A program made the translations under genes and the position numbers. From the NCBI RefSeq assembly GCF_027587205.1, contig NZ_JAPDOD010000029.1, positions 1 through 64,000 of the forward strand: a DNA stretch of 64,000 nucleotides. The letters are read 5' to 3'. The notes below the pieces were generated by a model that saw only the letters and a program-made list of their open reading frames with translations, was not told where the DNA came from and did not search any database. This DNA comes from Solirubrobacter ginsenosidimutans. Its GTDB lineage: Bacteria > Actinomycetota > Thermoleophilia > Solirubrobacterales > Solirubrobacteraceae. This document shows, in pieces, positions 56,606-64,000 of the stretch (the stretch's first letter is position 1; each line of letters opens with the position of its first letter).

Positions 56606-59545
56606 ATGGCTTCACGGGTGACGAGCGCGACCTTCGTCGGACGGACCGAGGAGCTCGGTGAGCTCCGCGGCGCCCTGAGCGAGGCCGTCGGCGGCCGTCC
56701 GTCGCTGGCCTTCGTGGCCGGCGAGTCGGGCGTCGGCAAGACCCGGCTGCTGTCGGAGCTCGAGCGCTCGGCCCGGGCGGACGGCATCCGCGTGATCGGC
56801 GGAGACTGCGTCGAGCTGGGGGAGGGCGAACTGCCCTACGCGCCGATCGTCGGCGCGCTGCGCCCGCTCGCGCGCTCCGGCCACCCGGCGTTCAAGGAGC
56901 TCTCCGACGCCGCCCGCTGCGCGCTGGCCCAGATCCTCCCCGGCCTGGGCGAGACCCGCGGCGACGACGAGGCAACCGCGCAGGCGCGGCTGTTCGACGG
57001 CCTGCTCGAGCTGCTGGAGCTGCTCGCCGGCGAGGACGGCCTGATGATCACGATCGAGGACCTGCACTGGGCCGACCGCTCGACCCGCGCGTTCCTCGTC
57101 TACCTCGCGAGCTCGTTGTGCCGCGAGCGGGTGCTCGTCGTCACGACCTACCGCCCGGACGAGCTGCACCGCCGCCACCCGCTGCGCCCGCTGCTGGCCG
57201 AGCTCGAGCGCGATGCCCGCCACCGCCGCGTCGAGCTGCTCCCGCTCACGCGCGACGAGCTCAGCCTCCAGCTCAATGACATCCTCGGCGCCGCGCCCAC
57301 CGACGATCTGCTCTCGCGCCTGTTCGCCCGCAGCGAGGGCAACCCGCTGTTCGCCGAGGAGCTGCTGGCCGCGGGCACCGACGGCCGCGGGTCGCTCCCG
57401 CCGACCTTGCGCGACGCGCTGATGCTGCGGATCGAGCGGCTCTCCGCCGACTCGCAGGAGACGCTGCGAGTCCTCGCCGCCGGTCGCCGGCTGACCCACG
57501 ACATCCTCTCCGACGCCTCCGGGATCGACTCGCGGGCGCTGCGCGACGCGTTGCGGGAAGCCGTCGCCGCGCAGCTCGTCGTCACCGACGAGGAAGGCCG
57601 CTACATGTTCCGCCACGCGCTGCTGCGCGAGGTGGTCGTCGACGACCTGCTGCCCGGTGAGCGGGCGGACATGCACCTGGCGCTCGCGCGGGCGCTGGAG
57701 CGGCGGGCCGAGGGCCTGCCCGCCCACGGCGGCGCGCACCTGGCGGCAGGCATCGCCCACCACTACTTCGCCTCCGGCGATCAACCCAAGGCGCTGCTGG
57801 CGTCCGTCCGCGCCGCCGAGGCCGCCGAGGCCGTCCACGCCAACGGCGAGGCCGCCGCGCTCTATTCACGCGCGCTGCAGCTGTGGGACCGCGTGGCGGG
57901 CGCCGAGGAGCTGGCCGGGCGCGACCATGTCAGCCTGCTGCGCGCCGCCGCGCACGCCACCAGCAAGGAGCACGAGCCCGCTCGCGCCGAGTCCTACCTG
58001 CGCGCCGCGCTGCACGAGCTCGGGGACTCCGACCCCGTGCGCACCGCCGACCTGCTCGAGCACATGGCCCGCAACCAGTTCAACCAAGGCCGCTCCGCCG
58101 ACGCCGCCGAGACGCGCCGCGAGGCGCTCGAGCTGCTCAGCGAGGAGCCGAGCAAGGTCCGCGCGGTGCTGCTCGCCAGCGTCGCCAAGGAGCTCATGCT
58201 CGAGTCCCGCCACGACGAGGCGGTCGAGGCCGCGCAGGAGGCCATGGCCGTGGCCCGCGCCGTGGGCGACGAGGTCGCCGAGCTGCGGGCGATGGACGGC
58301 ATGGGCGTGTCGCTGTTCGGCCTCGCACGCTACGAGGAGGGCGAGAAGGTGCTGCGCGAGGCGCTCTCGCGCATGCCCGAGCGCGGCCTCGTCCACCACC
58401 TGTACTCGCACGTCAACCTCGCCGACGCGCTGTTCAGCTCCGGCCGCTTGGCCGAGGCGCGCGAGGTGGTCGAAGAGGGCGACCGGCTCGCCGCCGAGAA
58501 GGGCGCGCCGCGGCGCTGGCTGATGATGCTGCGCTCCGAGCTCGCGTTCGAGGCGGGGGACTGGTGCGCGGCCGAGGAGGCGCTCCCGTCACCCGGCCGG
58601 CCCGCGATGGGCACGACCTTCATCAACGACGCGCTGCGGCGGATCGAGCTGGCGCTCGGGCGCGGCGACCATGACGAGGCGCGCCGGCTGCTCGACGAGG
58701 CGCGCGACGTGGCCGCCGACACGCGCGAGCCGCAGTGGATCGGTCCGCTCGGCTCGTTGCGCGCGGAGCTCGAACGCCGGGCCGGCGACCTCGAAGCGGC
58801 TCGCGGAGCGATCGACGACGCGCTCGACCGGCTCGACTTCTGCTCGCAGGACGTCGCGCGGATGGCGCGCGTGGCCGCCACGGGCGTGCGCGTCGAGGCC
58901 GACGCCGCGGTGCGTGCACGCGATCTGGGTGAGGACCCGTCCTTCGCCGTCGGCAGCGCCGCCGCGCTGATCGCGCGCGTCGAGGCGTGCGCGGAGGGCG
59001 ACCGGCCGGTCGAAGCCGCGTTTCTCACGAGCGCGCGAGCCGAAGAGGCGCGCGCGCAGGGCGCCGACGACCCGGACCTGTGGTCCGCCGCGGTCGGCGC
59101 GTGGCAGGCGCTCGGCCGTCCCTACCGCGCGGCGCAGGCGCTGCGCCGCAAGGCCGAGGCGCAGCTCGCTCGGGGCGATCGCGAGATCGCCGCCGCCAGT
59201 GCCGCGCAAGCGCTCAGCGCCGCGCAGGCGATCGGCGCGGAGTGGCTGGCGTCGGAGATCGAGGGGTTCGCCCTGCGAGCGCGGTTGCGGTTGGAGCCCG
59301 ACGAGTCTTCGCCGGCACCCGCGCTACCCGCCACGGATGCCGGCGAAGACCCGTTCGGGCTCACACCGCGTGAACGCCAGGTCCTCTCCCTCCTCGCGGA
59401 TGGGCGAACCAACCGGGAAATCGGCCAGGCGCTCTATATGGCGGAGAAGACCGCGAGCGTCCATGTCTCGCGGATCCTCTCCAAGCTGGACGTGCGCTCA
59501 CGGACCGAGGCCGCGGCGCTGGCCCATCGAGTGGGCCTGGTCTAG
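56606..59545 (+). CDS. Large ATP-binding LuxR (LAL/MalT-like) regulator
   Basis: A 979-residue regulator. Residues 8-47 carry the VGRTEELGELRGAL motif and Walker A GESGVGKTR; Walker B is ITIEDLHWAD near 150. An ATPase/AAA module follows to about residue 330, then roughly 580 residues of TPR-like helical repeats. A LuxR HTH closes the protein (918-979: FGLTPRERQVLSLLADGRTNREIG, ASVHVSRILSKLDVRSR). LAL proteins activate transcription after ligand binding and ATP hydrolysis. The ATG at 56606 precedes the conserved FVGR block; a GTG at 56522 in frame would put the inverted repeat inside the gene. The target is unknown. Confidence 0.88.
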   Translation: MASRVTSATFVGRTEELGELRGALSEAVGGRPSLAFVAGESGVGKTRLLSELERSARADGIRVIGGDCVELGEGELPYAPIVGALRPLARSGHPAFKELSDAARCALAQILPGLGETRGDDEATAQARLFDGLLELLELLAGEDGLMITIEDLHWADRSTRAFLVYLASSLCRERVLVVTTYRPDELHRRHPLRPLLAELERDARHRRVELLPLTRDELSLQLNDILGAAPTDDLLSRLFARSEGNPLFAEELLAAGTDGRGSLPPTLRDALMLRIERLSADSQETLRVLAAGRRLTHDILSDASGIDSRALRDALREAVAAQLVVTDEEGRYMFRHALLREVVVDDLLPGERADMHLALARALERRAEGLPAHGGAHLAAGIAHHYFASGDQPKALLASVRAAEAAEAVHANGEAAALYSRALQLWDRVAGAEELAGRDHVSLLRAAAHATSKEHEPARAESYLRAALHELGDSDPVRTADLLEHMARNQFNQGRSADAAETRREALELLSEEPSKVRAVLLASVAKELMLESRHDEAVEAAQEAMAVARAVGDEVAELRAMDGMGVSLFGLARYEEGEKVLREALSRMPERGLVHHLYSHVNLADALFSSGRLAEAREVVEEGDRLAAEKGAPRRWLMMLRSELAFEAGDWCAAEEALPSPGRPAMGTTFINDALRRIELALGRGDHDEARRLLDEARDVAADTREPQWIGPLGSLRAELERRAGDLEAARGAIDDALDRLDFCSQDVARMARVAATGVRVEADAAVRARDLGEDPSFAVGSAAALIARVEACAEGDRPVEAAFLTSARAEEARAQGADDPDLWSAAVGAWQALGRPYRAAQALRRKAEAQLARGDREIAAASAAQALSAAQAIGAEWLASEIEGFALRARLRLEPDESSPAPALPATDAGEDPFGLTPRERQVLSLLADGRTNREIGQALYMAEKTASVHVSRILSKLDVRSRTEAAALAHRVGLV

Positions 59546-59640
59546 ACGTACAGGCGCTGGATCGCGCCCAGGGCCTTCGCCGTTCCCCTCGTCCCCACGA
59601 AGATCGAGAACAGCGTGGCGGTGATGAGTGGTTCCCTCAT
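59542..59640 (-). CDS. Possible 32-residue small protein
   Basis: An ATG at 59640 reads 32 codons to a TAG that overlaps the LuxR stop by 4 nt, the same arrangement as other convergent pairs here. The peptide (starts MREPLITATLFSIFVG, ends AIQRLYV) has a hydrophobic half and a basic half. No Shine-Dalgarno is obvious and no family is recognised. It may be chance. Confidence 0.25.
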   Translation of the reverse strand: MREPLITATLFSIFVGTRGTAKALGAIQRLYV

Positions 59641-59658
59641 GCTGCGCAGTATGCGGGG

Positions 59659-59676
59659 TGTGGAGGTTCCTCCACA
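59659..59676. promoter_or_regulatory. Perfect palindrome TGTGGAGGTTCCTCCACA
   Basis: An 18-base palindrome with 8-bp arms around TT, 66 bp before the acetamidase start. Its symmetry suits a dimeric regulator. As RNA it could also form a short hairpin on either strand. Confidence 0.45.
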
Positions 59677-59741
59677 GTGGCCCGCGGTCCAGGATTCCTG
59701 GAACCCATTCGACACCGGGTATAGGGAATATCGTGCCGCCC

Positions 59742-60683
59742 ATGGCGAGCACGCACTACTGCCCCACGGACCGCGTGCACTACACGTGGGACACCGGCAA
59801 TGAACCGCTTCTGACCGTCGCGGACGGCGACACCGTGGTCTTCGAGACCCGCGACGTGTTCGACGACCAGCTCGGCCCGGACTCCGACACGAGCGCGCTC
59901 GCGGGCGTGGACTGGGAGCGCGTGTACCCGCTCGCCGGGCCGGTCTACGTCGAGGGGGCCGAGCCGGGCGACACGCTCGCCGTCGAGCTCGTCGACCTGC
60001 ACACCAAGGGCTGGGGCTGGACCGCGATCCTGCCCGGGTTCGGGCTGCTGAGCGAGGACTTCAGCGAGCCCTACCTGCGCATCTTCGACCTCTCGCGCGG
60101 CGACATGACGCAGTTCCGCGAGGACATCTCGATCCCGCTGACGCCGTTCATGGGCACGATGGGCGTCTGTCCCGCGGGCGCGGCCGCGCAGTCGATCATG
60201 CCGCCCGGGACGTTCGGCGGGAACATGGACACGCGCCAGCTCGTGAAGGGCACGACGCTCTTCCTCCCGGTCCAGGTCGAGGGCGCGCTGTTCTCCACCG
60301 GCGACGCCCACGCCTGCCAGGGCGACGGCGAGATCTGCGTCACCGGCCTCGAAGCGCCGATGTACGCCGTCATGCGCTTCCATGTCCAGAAGGGCCGCAC
60401 CATCCCGGCGCCGCAGTACCGCACGGCGCCGGGTCCACTGACCCCCGCGGTGAATTACGGCGCGTTCTACGGCACCACGGGCGTCGGCGGCGACCTCTAC
60501 GCGGCGGCGCAGGACGCGACGCGGGCGATGATCGCCCATCTCGGCGAGACGTACGGCCTCTCGCGCGAGGACGCGTACGTGCTCTGCAGCCTCGTCGTCG
60601 ACCTGAAGATCTCGGAGATCGTCGACGCGGGCCAGTACATCGTCTCCGCGGTGCTGCCCGAGTCGATCTTCCTCGGCGTCTAG
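59742..60683 (+). CDS. Acetamidase/formamidase family protein
   Basis: A 313-residue amidase of the FmdA/AmdA family that releases ammonia from formamide or acetamide. Marks are VYVEGAEPGDTLAVEL (near 68), a GTMGVCPAG block (near 137), PPGTFGGNMDTRQLVKGTTLFLPV, FSTGDAHACQGDGEICVTGLE with the metal-binding Asp/His pair, and LCSLVVDLKISEIVDAG at the end. ATG 59742 is chosen. A palindrome lies upstream. The stop shares CTAG with the convergent penicillin-binding protein gene. Confidence 0.92.
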   Translation: MASTHYCPTDRVHYTWDTGNEPLLTVADGDTVVFETRDVFDDQLGPDSDTSALAGVDWERVYPLAGPVYVEGAEPGDTLAVELVDLHTKGWGWTAILPGFGLLSEDFSEPYLRIFDLSRGDMTQFREDISIPLTPFMGTMGVCPAGAAAQSIMPPGTFGGNMDTRQLVKGTTLFLPVQVEGALFSTGDAHACQGDGEICVTGLEAPMYAVMRFHVQKGRTIPAPQYRTAPGPLTPAVNYGAFYGTTGVGGDLYAAAQDATRAMIAHLGETYGLSREDAYVLCSLVVDLKISEIVDAGQYIVSAVLPESIFLGV

Positions 60684-62365
60684 AGCGCGGCCTGCAGGAC
60701 CCGCTTGGCGATCGGGGCGGCCGAGGCGCCGCCCTGACCCGCCCCCGGCAGCATGACGGCGACCGCGACCCGCGGCTTGTTCGCCGGCGCGAACGCCACG
60801 AACCAGGCGGTCGTGTTCTTGGCGTTCTGGGCGATGTCGGCGGTTGAGACGAGCTCAGCGGTCCCGGTCTTGCCCGCGACCGTGACGCCGGGGATGGCCG
60901 CGGCGGCGCCGGTGCCGCCCTGGACGACGGCGATCATCATGTCGCGCACCTGCGCGGCGACCTTGGCGCTGACCGCGCGCTTGCGCGGCGGGCGCGAACC
61001 GGTCACCCACGGCTTGATACGGACGCCGCCGTTGGCGATCGTGGCGCCGACGGAGGCCATGCCGAGCGGCGTGGCGAGGTCCTTGTTCTGGCCGATCGCG
61101 CTCGCGCCGACCGCGAGCGAGTCCTTCAGGTCGGCGGCCTTGGGGATCGAGTTGGGCTTGGCCGCGGGCAGCGACGGCGTTTCGTTGAAGCCGAAGCGCT
61201 CCGCGGCGGCGACCAGCTTCTTCGCCCCCAGCTTCGCGCCGATCGGGCCGAAGACCGAGTTGCAGGAGTGGGCGAAGGAGGATGTGAGGCTGCCGCCGCA
61301 CTCCTCGTCGCTGGCGTTGCGGAGCTTGACGCCGGACAGGGTCGCGTACTGACGGACGGGATAGGAGCTCGAGAGCTTGGCCACGCCGTCCTGCAGCGCC
61401 GCGGCGGCGGTGATGATCTTGAAGCTCGAGCCGGGCGGCTGGGGCGCCGAGACGGCAAGGCCGGCCAGCGCCAGCACCGAGCCGTCGCTCGGCTTGATCA
61501 CCGCGATGCCGCCGAGCTTCGATCCGAGCGCGTTCTGGGCGGTGCGGGTCAGCGCCAACTTGATCGTGGTGTGGATCGAGCGGCCCGTGCGGCCGTCGAT
61601 CTTCGCGATCGTGCGGTCGCCGAACTTCAAGGACGAGCTCCGGCGTCCGCCGAGGCGGTCGTCGTAGATCCGCTCCAGGCCGGTCGGCTTGTTCCCGGCG
61701 GTGCCCGAGATCGACGCGCCCAGCGGATCGGAGTTGAGCAACTGGCCGCCGGCGGCGTAGATCACGCCGCGCCGCGGGGCGGCCCCGCTGCGACGGCGGA
61801 CTTCTTCGCCCTTGCGCAGCCCCGGCATCACCATTTCCGGCGTCCACGCCACCCGCGCGATGTCGTTCGCCTGCGTCGCGTGGAAGGTCAACGTGCCCTT
61901 CAACGAACCGAAGTCCTTGGTCTTGACCGTCACCGGGACCTTCACGATCCCGCCGCTGAGCAGCGGTCCGATCGTCCCGAGCGTGATTTTCTCCACGCCC
62001 GCCGCCTTGTTGGCGCGCCGGTAGTCGGCGACGAACGAGATCTGCGGGTTCAGGCGCCGGCTCGAGACGTCCAGCAGGTCGTACATCGTCTTGTAGTCGT
62101 TCTTCACCCACGCCGCCGTGAACTTCTCGACGGCCTCGTGGCGGTGATCCTTGTGGAGCTGGCTCGAGATCAGCGCGTACGCGCCATAGATGACCGCGGC
62201 CGCCACCACGAGCACGACGACGATGACCGAGAGCGACGGGCCCTGGCCGCCGCCGCCACGCGAACGGCGCCGCCGCCGGCTGGCCCTGGGCGGGGAGAGG
62301 AACAACGAACCGGCCCGGGGCGAGTACCCGAGCGATCCTGTCCGACGTCGTCGCCTGCGGGCCAC
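60680..62365 (-). CDS. Penicillin-binding transpeptidase with NTF2-like N-terminal domain
   Basis: A 561-residue class B-type PBP. A very basic N-terminus leads to one TM helix (about 44-66, VIVVVLVVAAAVIYGAYALI), an NTF2-like MecA_N-type domain (about 75-175), a dimer/linker domain (about 200-290), and a transpeptidase domain. Its active-site motifs are S313-S-F-K316, S367-C-N369 and K499-T-G501. It crosslinks peptidoglycan outside the membrane. The start is GTG 62365; an upstream ATG (62416) overlaps the divergent sigma gene start in a shared CATG and is less likely. Confidence 0.9.
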   Translation of the reverse strand: MARRRRRRTGSLGYSPRAGSLFLSPPRASRRRRRSRGGGGQGPSLSVIVVVLVVAAAVIYGAYALISSQLHKDHRHEAVEKFTAAWVKNDYKTMYDLLDVSSRRLNPQISFVADYRRANKAAGVEKITLGTIGPLLSGGIVKVPVTVKTKDFGSLKGTLTFHATQANDIARVAWTPEMVMPGLRKGEEVRRRSGAAPRRGVIYAAGGQLLNSDPLGASISGTAGNKPTGLERIYDDRLGGRRSSSLKFGDRTIAKIDGRTGRSIHTTIKLALTRTAQNALGSKLGGIAVIKPSDGSVLALAGLAVSAPQPPGSSFKIITAAAALQDGVAKLSSSYPVRQYATLSGVKLRNASDEECGGSLTSSFAHSCNSVFGPIGAKLGAKKLVAAAERFGFNETPSLPAAKPNSIPKAADLKDSLAVGASAIGQNKDLATPLGMASVGATIANGGVRIKPWVTGSRPPRKRAVSAKVAAQVRDMMIAVVQGGTGAAAAIPGVTVAGKTGTAELVSTADIAQNAKNTTAWFVAFAPANKPRVAVAVMLPGAGQGGASAAPIAKRVLQAAL

Positions 62366-62414
62366 CACGTGTGGTTCTAGCGGGTGGACCGGATCCCTTA
62401 CCCTCGATCTCAGC

Positions 62415-63338
62415 ATGAGTACGGCCGCTTACGCCGACTATGAGGCGCTCGTCGAGCCCCATCGCCGCGAACTGCACGCCCATTGCTACCGGATGCTCGG
62501 CTCGGTCCAGGACGCCGAGGACGCCCTGCAGGACGCGTTGCTGCGGGCGTGGAAGGCGCTCGATCGCTTCGAGGGCCGCAGCTCCACCCGCTCCTGGCTG
62601 TACCGGATCGCGACCAACACGTGTCTGGACGCGATCGCCCGGCGCCCGAAGCGCGTGCTCCCGATCGACTACGACGACGCACCGGCGGGGGAGACGATGT
62701 GGCTTGAGCCGTGTCCCGACGCGCTCGCCGAGGGCTACGAGCAGCGCGAGAGCATCGAGCTGGCGTTCATCGCCGCCCTGCAGCATCTGCCGGCCAACCA
62801 GCGCGCGGTGCTGATCCTGCGCGAGGTGCTCAACTTCAGCGCCAAGGAGGTGGCGGGGATGCTCGACACGACGCCCGCCTCGGTCAACAGCGCGATGCAG
62901 CGCGCGCGGGTGTCGGTCGACGAGCGGCTGCCGGAGCGCTCGCAGCAGCAGACGCTGGCCACGCTCGACGACGACGAGATCCGCGCCCTGGTCGAGCGCT
63001 ACATGGAGGCCTGGGACCGCGGCGACGTCGACGCGGTGGTCGAGATGCTCGCGGAGGAGGCGACGTTCTCGATGCCGCCCAACGCGCAGTGGTATCGCGG
63101 CCGCGAGGCGATCCGCACGTTCCTCCCGACCGGCCCGCTGTCGATCCCGCGGATCTTCGTCCCCACGCGCGCGAACGGGCAGCTCGCCTTCGGGACCTAC
63201 AAGCTGATCGACGGCGAGTGGGTCGCCAACGCCATCCACGTGATCACGATCGACGGAAAGCGCGAGATCACCGACGCGGTGGCGTTCCTGGACGCGTCGC
63301 TGTTCGCGCGCTTCGGGCTTCCCCTAACGCCGACCTAA
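62415..63338 (+). CDS. ECF sigma factor with SnoaL-like C-terminal domain
   Basis: A 307-residue sigma factor. Region 2 is about 8-75 (LHAHCYRMLGSVQDAEDALQDALLRAW), region 4 about 120-175 (LPANQRAVLILREVLNFSAKEVA, TTPASVNSAMQRAR). Residues 185-307 are a SnoaL-like barrel (LVERYMEAWDRGDVDAVVEMLAEEATFSMPP). This layout is that of the ECF41/ECF56 and SigX5-like groups, in which the extra domain senses or restrains the sigma core. ATG 62415. It has no anti-sigma partner gene nearby. The gap 63339-63479 before the next gene shows nothing recognisable. Confidence 0.9.
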   Translation: MSTAAYADYEALVEPHRRELHAHCYRMLGSVQDAEDALQDALLRAWKALDRFEGRSSTRSWLYRIATNTCLDAIARRPKRVLPIDYDDAPAGETMWLEPCPDALAEGYEQRESIELAFIAALQHLPANQRAVLILREVLNFSAKEVAGMLDTTPASVNSAMQRARVSVDERLPERSQQQTLATLDDDEIRALVERYMEAWDRGDVDAVVEMLAEEATFSMPPNAQWYRGREAIRTFLPTGPLSIPRIFVPTRANGQLAFGTYKLIDGEWVANAIHVITIDGKREITDAVAFLDASLFARFGLPLTPT

Positions 63339-63479
63339 AAGCGTGCAGGTCCGACTGACGGAGTACGTACCATACGTCGCATGAGGCGAGTAGCCCCGAC
63401 CGTCGCTCCGTAGACCCGGCACGCTCGCCGGGAGGGCGGCGGCTCCACACCCCTTCCGATGACGATCCAGGAGCCACAG

Positions 63480-64000
63480 ATGGCCATCTCGCCCCCCGCG
63501 CCGCGTGCCGGCGCCCCGCTTTCCCGCCGCCTCGCGGACACGCAGTCCTCGCCCGTGCGCGAGCTGCTGGAGACCGCGATGCAGCCCCACATCATCAGCC
63601 TCGCCGGCGGCCTTCCGGCGCCGGACACGTTCGACGTGCCCGGCCTGCGCGCCGCCTTCGACGAGGTGCTCAGCGGGCCCGACGCGATCCGCTCGCTGCA
63701 GTACTCGCTGACCGAGGGCGATCCCGCCCTGCGCGAGCAGTTGGCCGCGTTCATGGCCAAGAGCGGGATCGAGGCGACCGGGCACGACATCCTGGTCACG
63801 ACCGGCTCCCAGCAGGCGCTCGGGCTGATCGCGTCCGCGTTGTGCGATCCCGGCGACACGATCCTGGTCGAGGATCCGACCTACCTCGCGGCGCTGCAGA
63901 CCTTCCAGCTCGCCGACGTCAACGCGGTGCCGATCCCCGGTGACGACGACGGGCCCGATCCGGAGGCCTTGATCGAGGTCGCTCGCCGGACGGGTGCCAA
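63480..64000 (+). CDS. PLP-dependent aminotransferase (class I/II, LysN-like), C-terminus outside window
   Basis: The first 173 codons of a fold-type I aminotransferase: HIISLAGGLPAPDTFDVPGLRAAF and LQYSLTEGDPALREQLAAFM, then ILVTTGSQQALGLIASALCDPGDTILVEDPTYLAAL. This is the pattern of 2-aminoadipate/branched-chain transaminases and of MocR C-terminal domains without the HTH. The catalytic lysine lies beyond the right edge. AGGAG at 63469 supports ATG 63480; an in-frame ATG at 63459 has no ribosome site. Confidence 0.9.
   Translation, partial: MAISPPAPRAGAPLSRRLADTQSSPVRELLETAMQPHIISLAGGLPAPDTFDVPGLRAAFDEVLSGPDAIRSLQYSLTEGDPALREQLAAFMAKSGIEATGHDILVTTGSQQALGLIASALCDPGDTILVEDPTYLAALQTFQLADVNAVPIPGDDDGPDPEALIEVARRTGA

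Noticed and set aside
62366..62416. ATG at 62416 as the start of the penicillin-binding protein
   Set aside because: It overlaps the ATG of the divergent sigma gene and adds residues unlike the family; GTG 62365 gives the usual basic N-terminus.

Overview
The window is very GC-rich DNA, almost fully coding, with short intergenic gaps and many start/stop overlaps. The gene content points to an actinobacterium, most likely the Solirubrobacterales/Thermoleophilia branch. Supporting marks are a sigma-region-4/anti-sigma fusion membrane protein, a secreted LamG protein with a FecR-like tail, WS/DGAT acyltransferase, DUF3052, several ECF sigma factors and the DtxR-type metal regulator. This placement is inference from protein style, not from a database search. 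No tRNA, rRNA, CRISPR array, prophage or intact insertion sequence was seen.

Layout. 1-5.5 kb: the start of an FGGY sugar kinase (cut by the left edge), a SRPBCC-YCII-ECF42 sigma cassette, a PfkB sugar kinase coupled to the sigma/anti-sigma fusion, and a thioesterase. 5.5-12.7 kb: a DUF3105-like protein with WS/DGAT, an ECF sigma factor, an RlpA-like wall protein behind a structured leader, dinB, a thioredoxin-TPR protein, an alpha/beta hydrolase and an EAL protein. 12.8-22.8 kb: a giant secreted papain-like peptidase with twelve Ig-like repeats, DUF3052, an M48 peptidase, a membrane GGDEF-EAL protein and a Tat-exported amidase. 22.9-28.2 kb: a tro-like metal operon (lipoprotein, permease, ATPase, second permease, DtxR regulator, Nramp carrier). 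28.2-36.3 kb: an LppP-like protein, acyl-CoA synthetase, SRAP protein, K+/H+ antiporter, a DHFR-like/YCII pair followed by an apparent sigma-factor remnant, a membrane protein, a phosphoesterase and a DnaJ protein. 36.3-46.8 kb: a HARP-SNF2 helicase, two tandem M14 carboxypeptidases, an EamA exporter divergent from LysR, a HAD phosphatase, STAS protein, MBL-like protein and an ABC-F protein with an attenuator-like leader. 46.8-64 kb: a luciferase-like monooxygenase, SMP-30 and HbpS-like proteins, a 364-bp non-coding element with inverted ends, a LamG protein, an unusual SDR protein, an ABC-2 exporter, S9 peptidase, a large LuxR regulator, acetamidase, a penicillin-binding protein, an ECF-SnoaL sigma factor and the start of an aminotransferase.

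The strongest leads are regulatory. These are NTGA start-stop overlaps that use all four first bases, including two probable CTG starts; a perfect 11-bp hairpin that hides the dinB start codon; a 9-codon upstream reading frame and terminator-like stem before the ABC-F gene; an internal, apparently leaderless promoter with a palindrome before the metal regulator; and a MITE-like element filling the only gene-free stretch longer than 300 bases (49194-49569). Several proteins lack expected catalytic residues, and seven of twelve convergent gene pairs overlap at their 3' ends.
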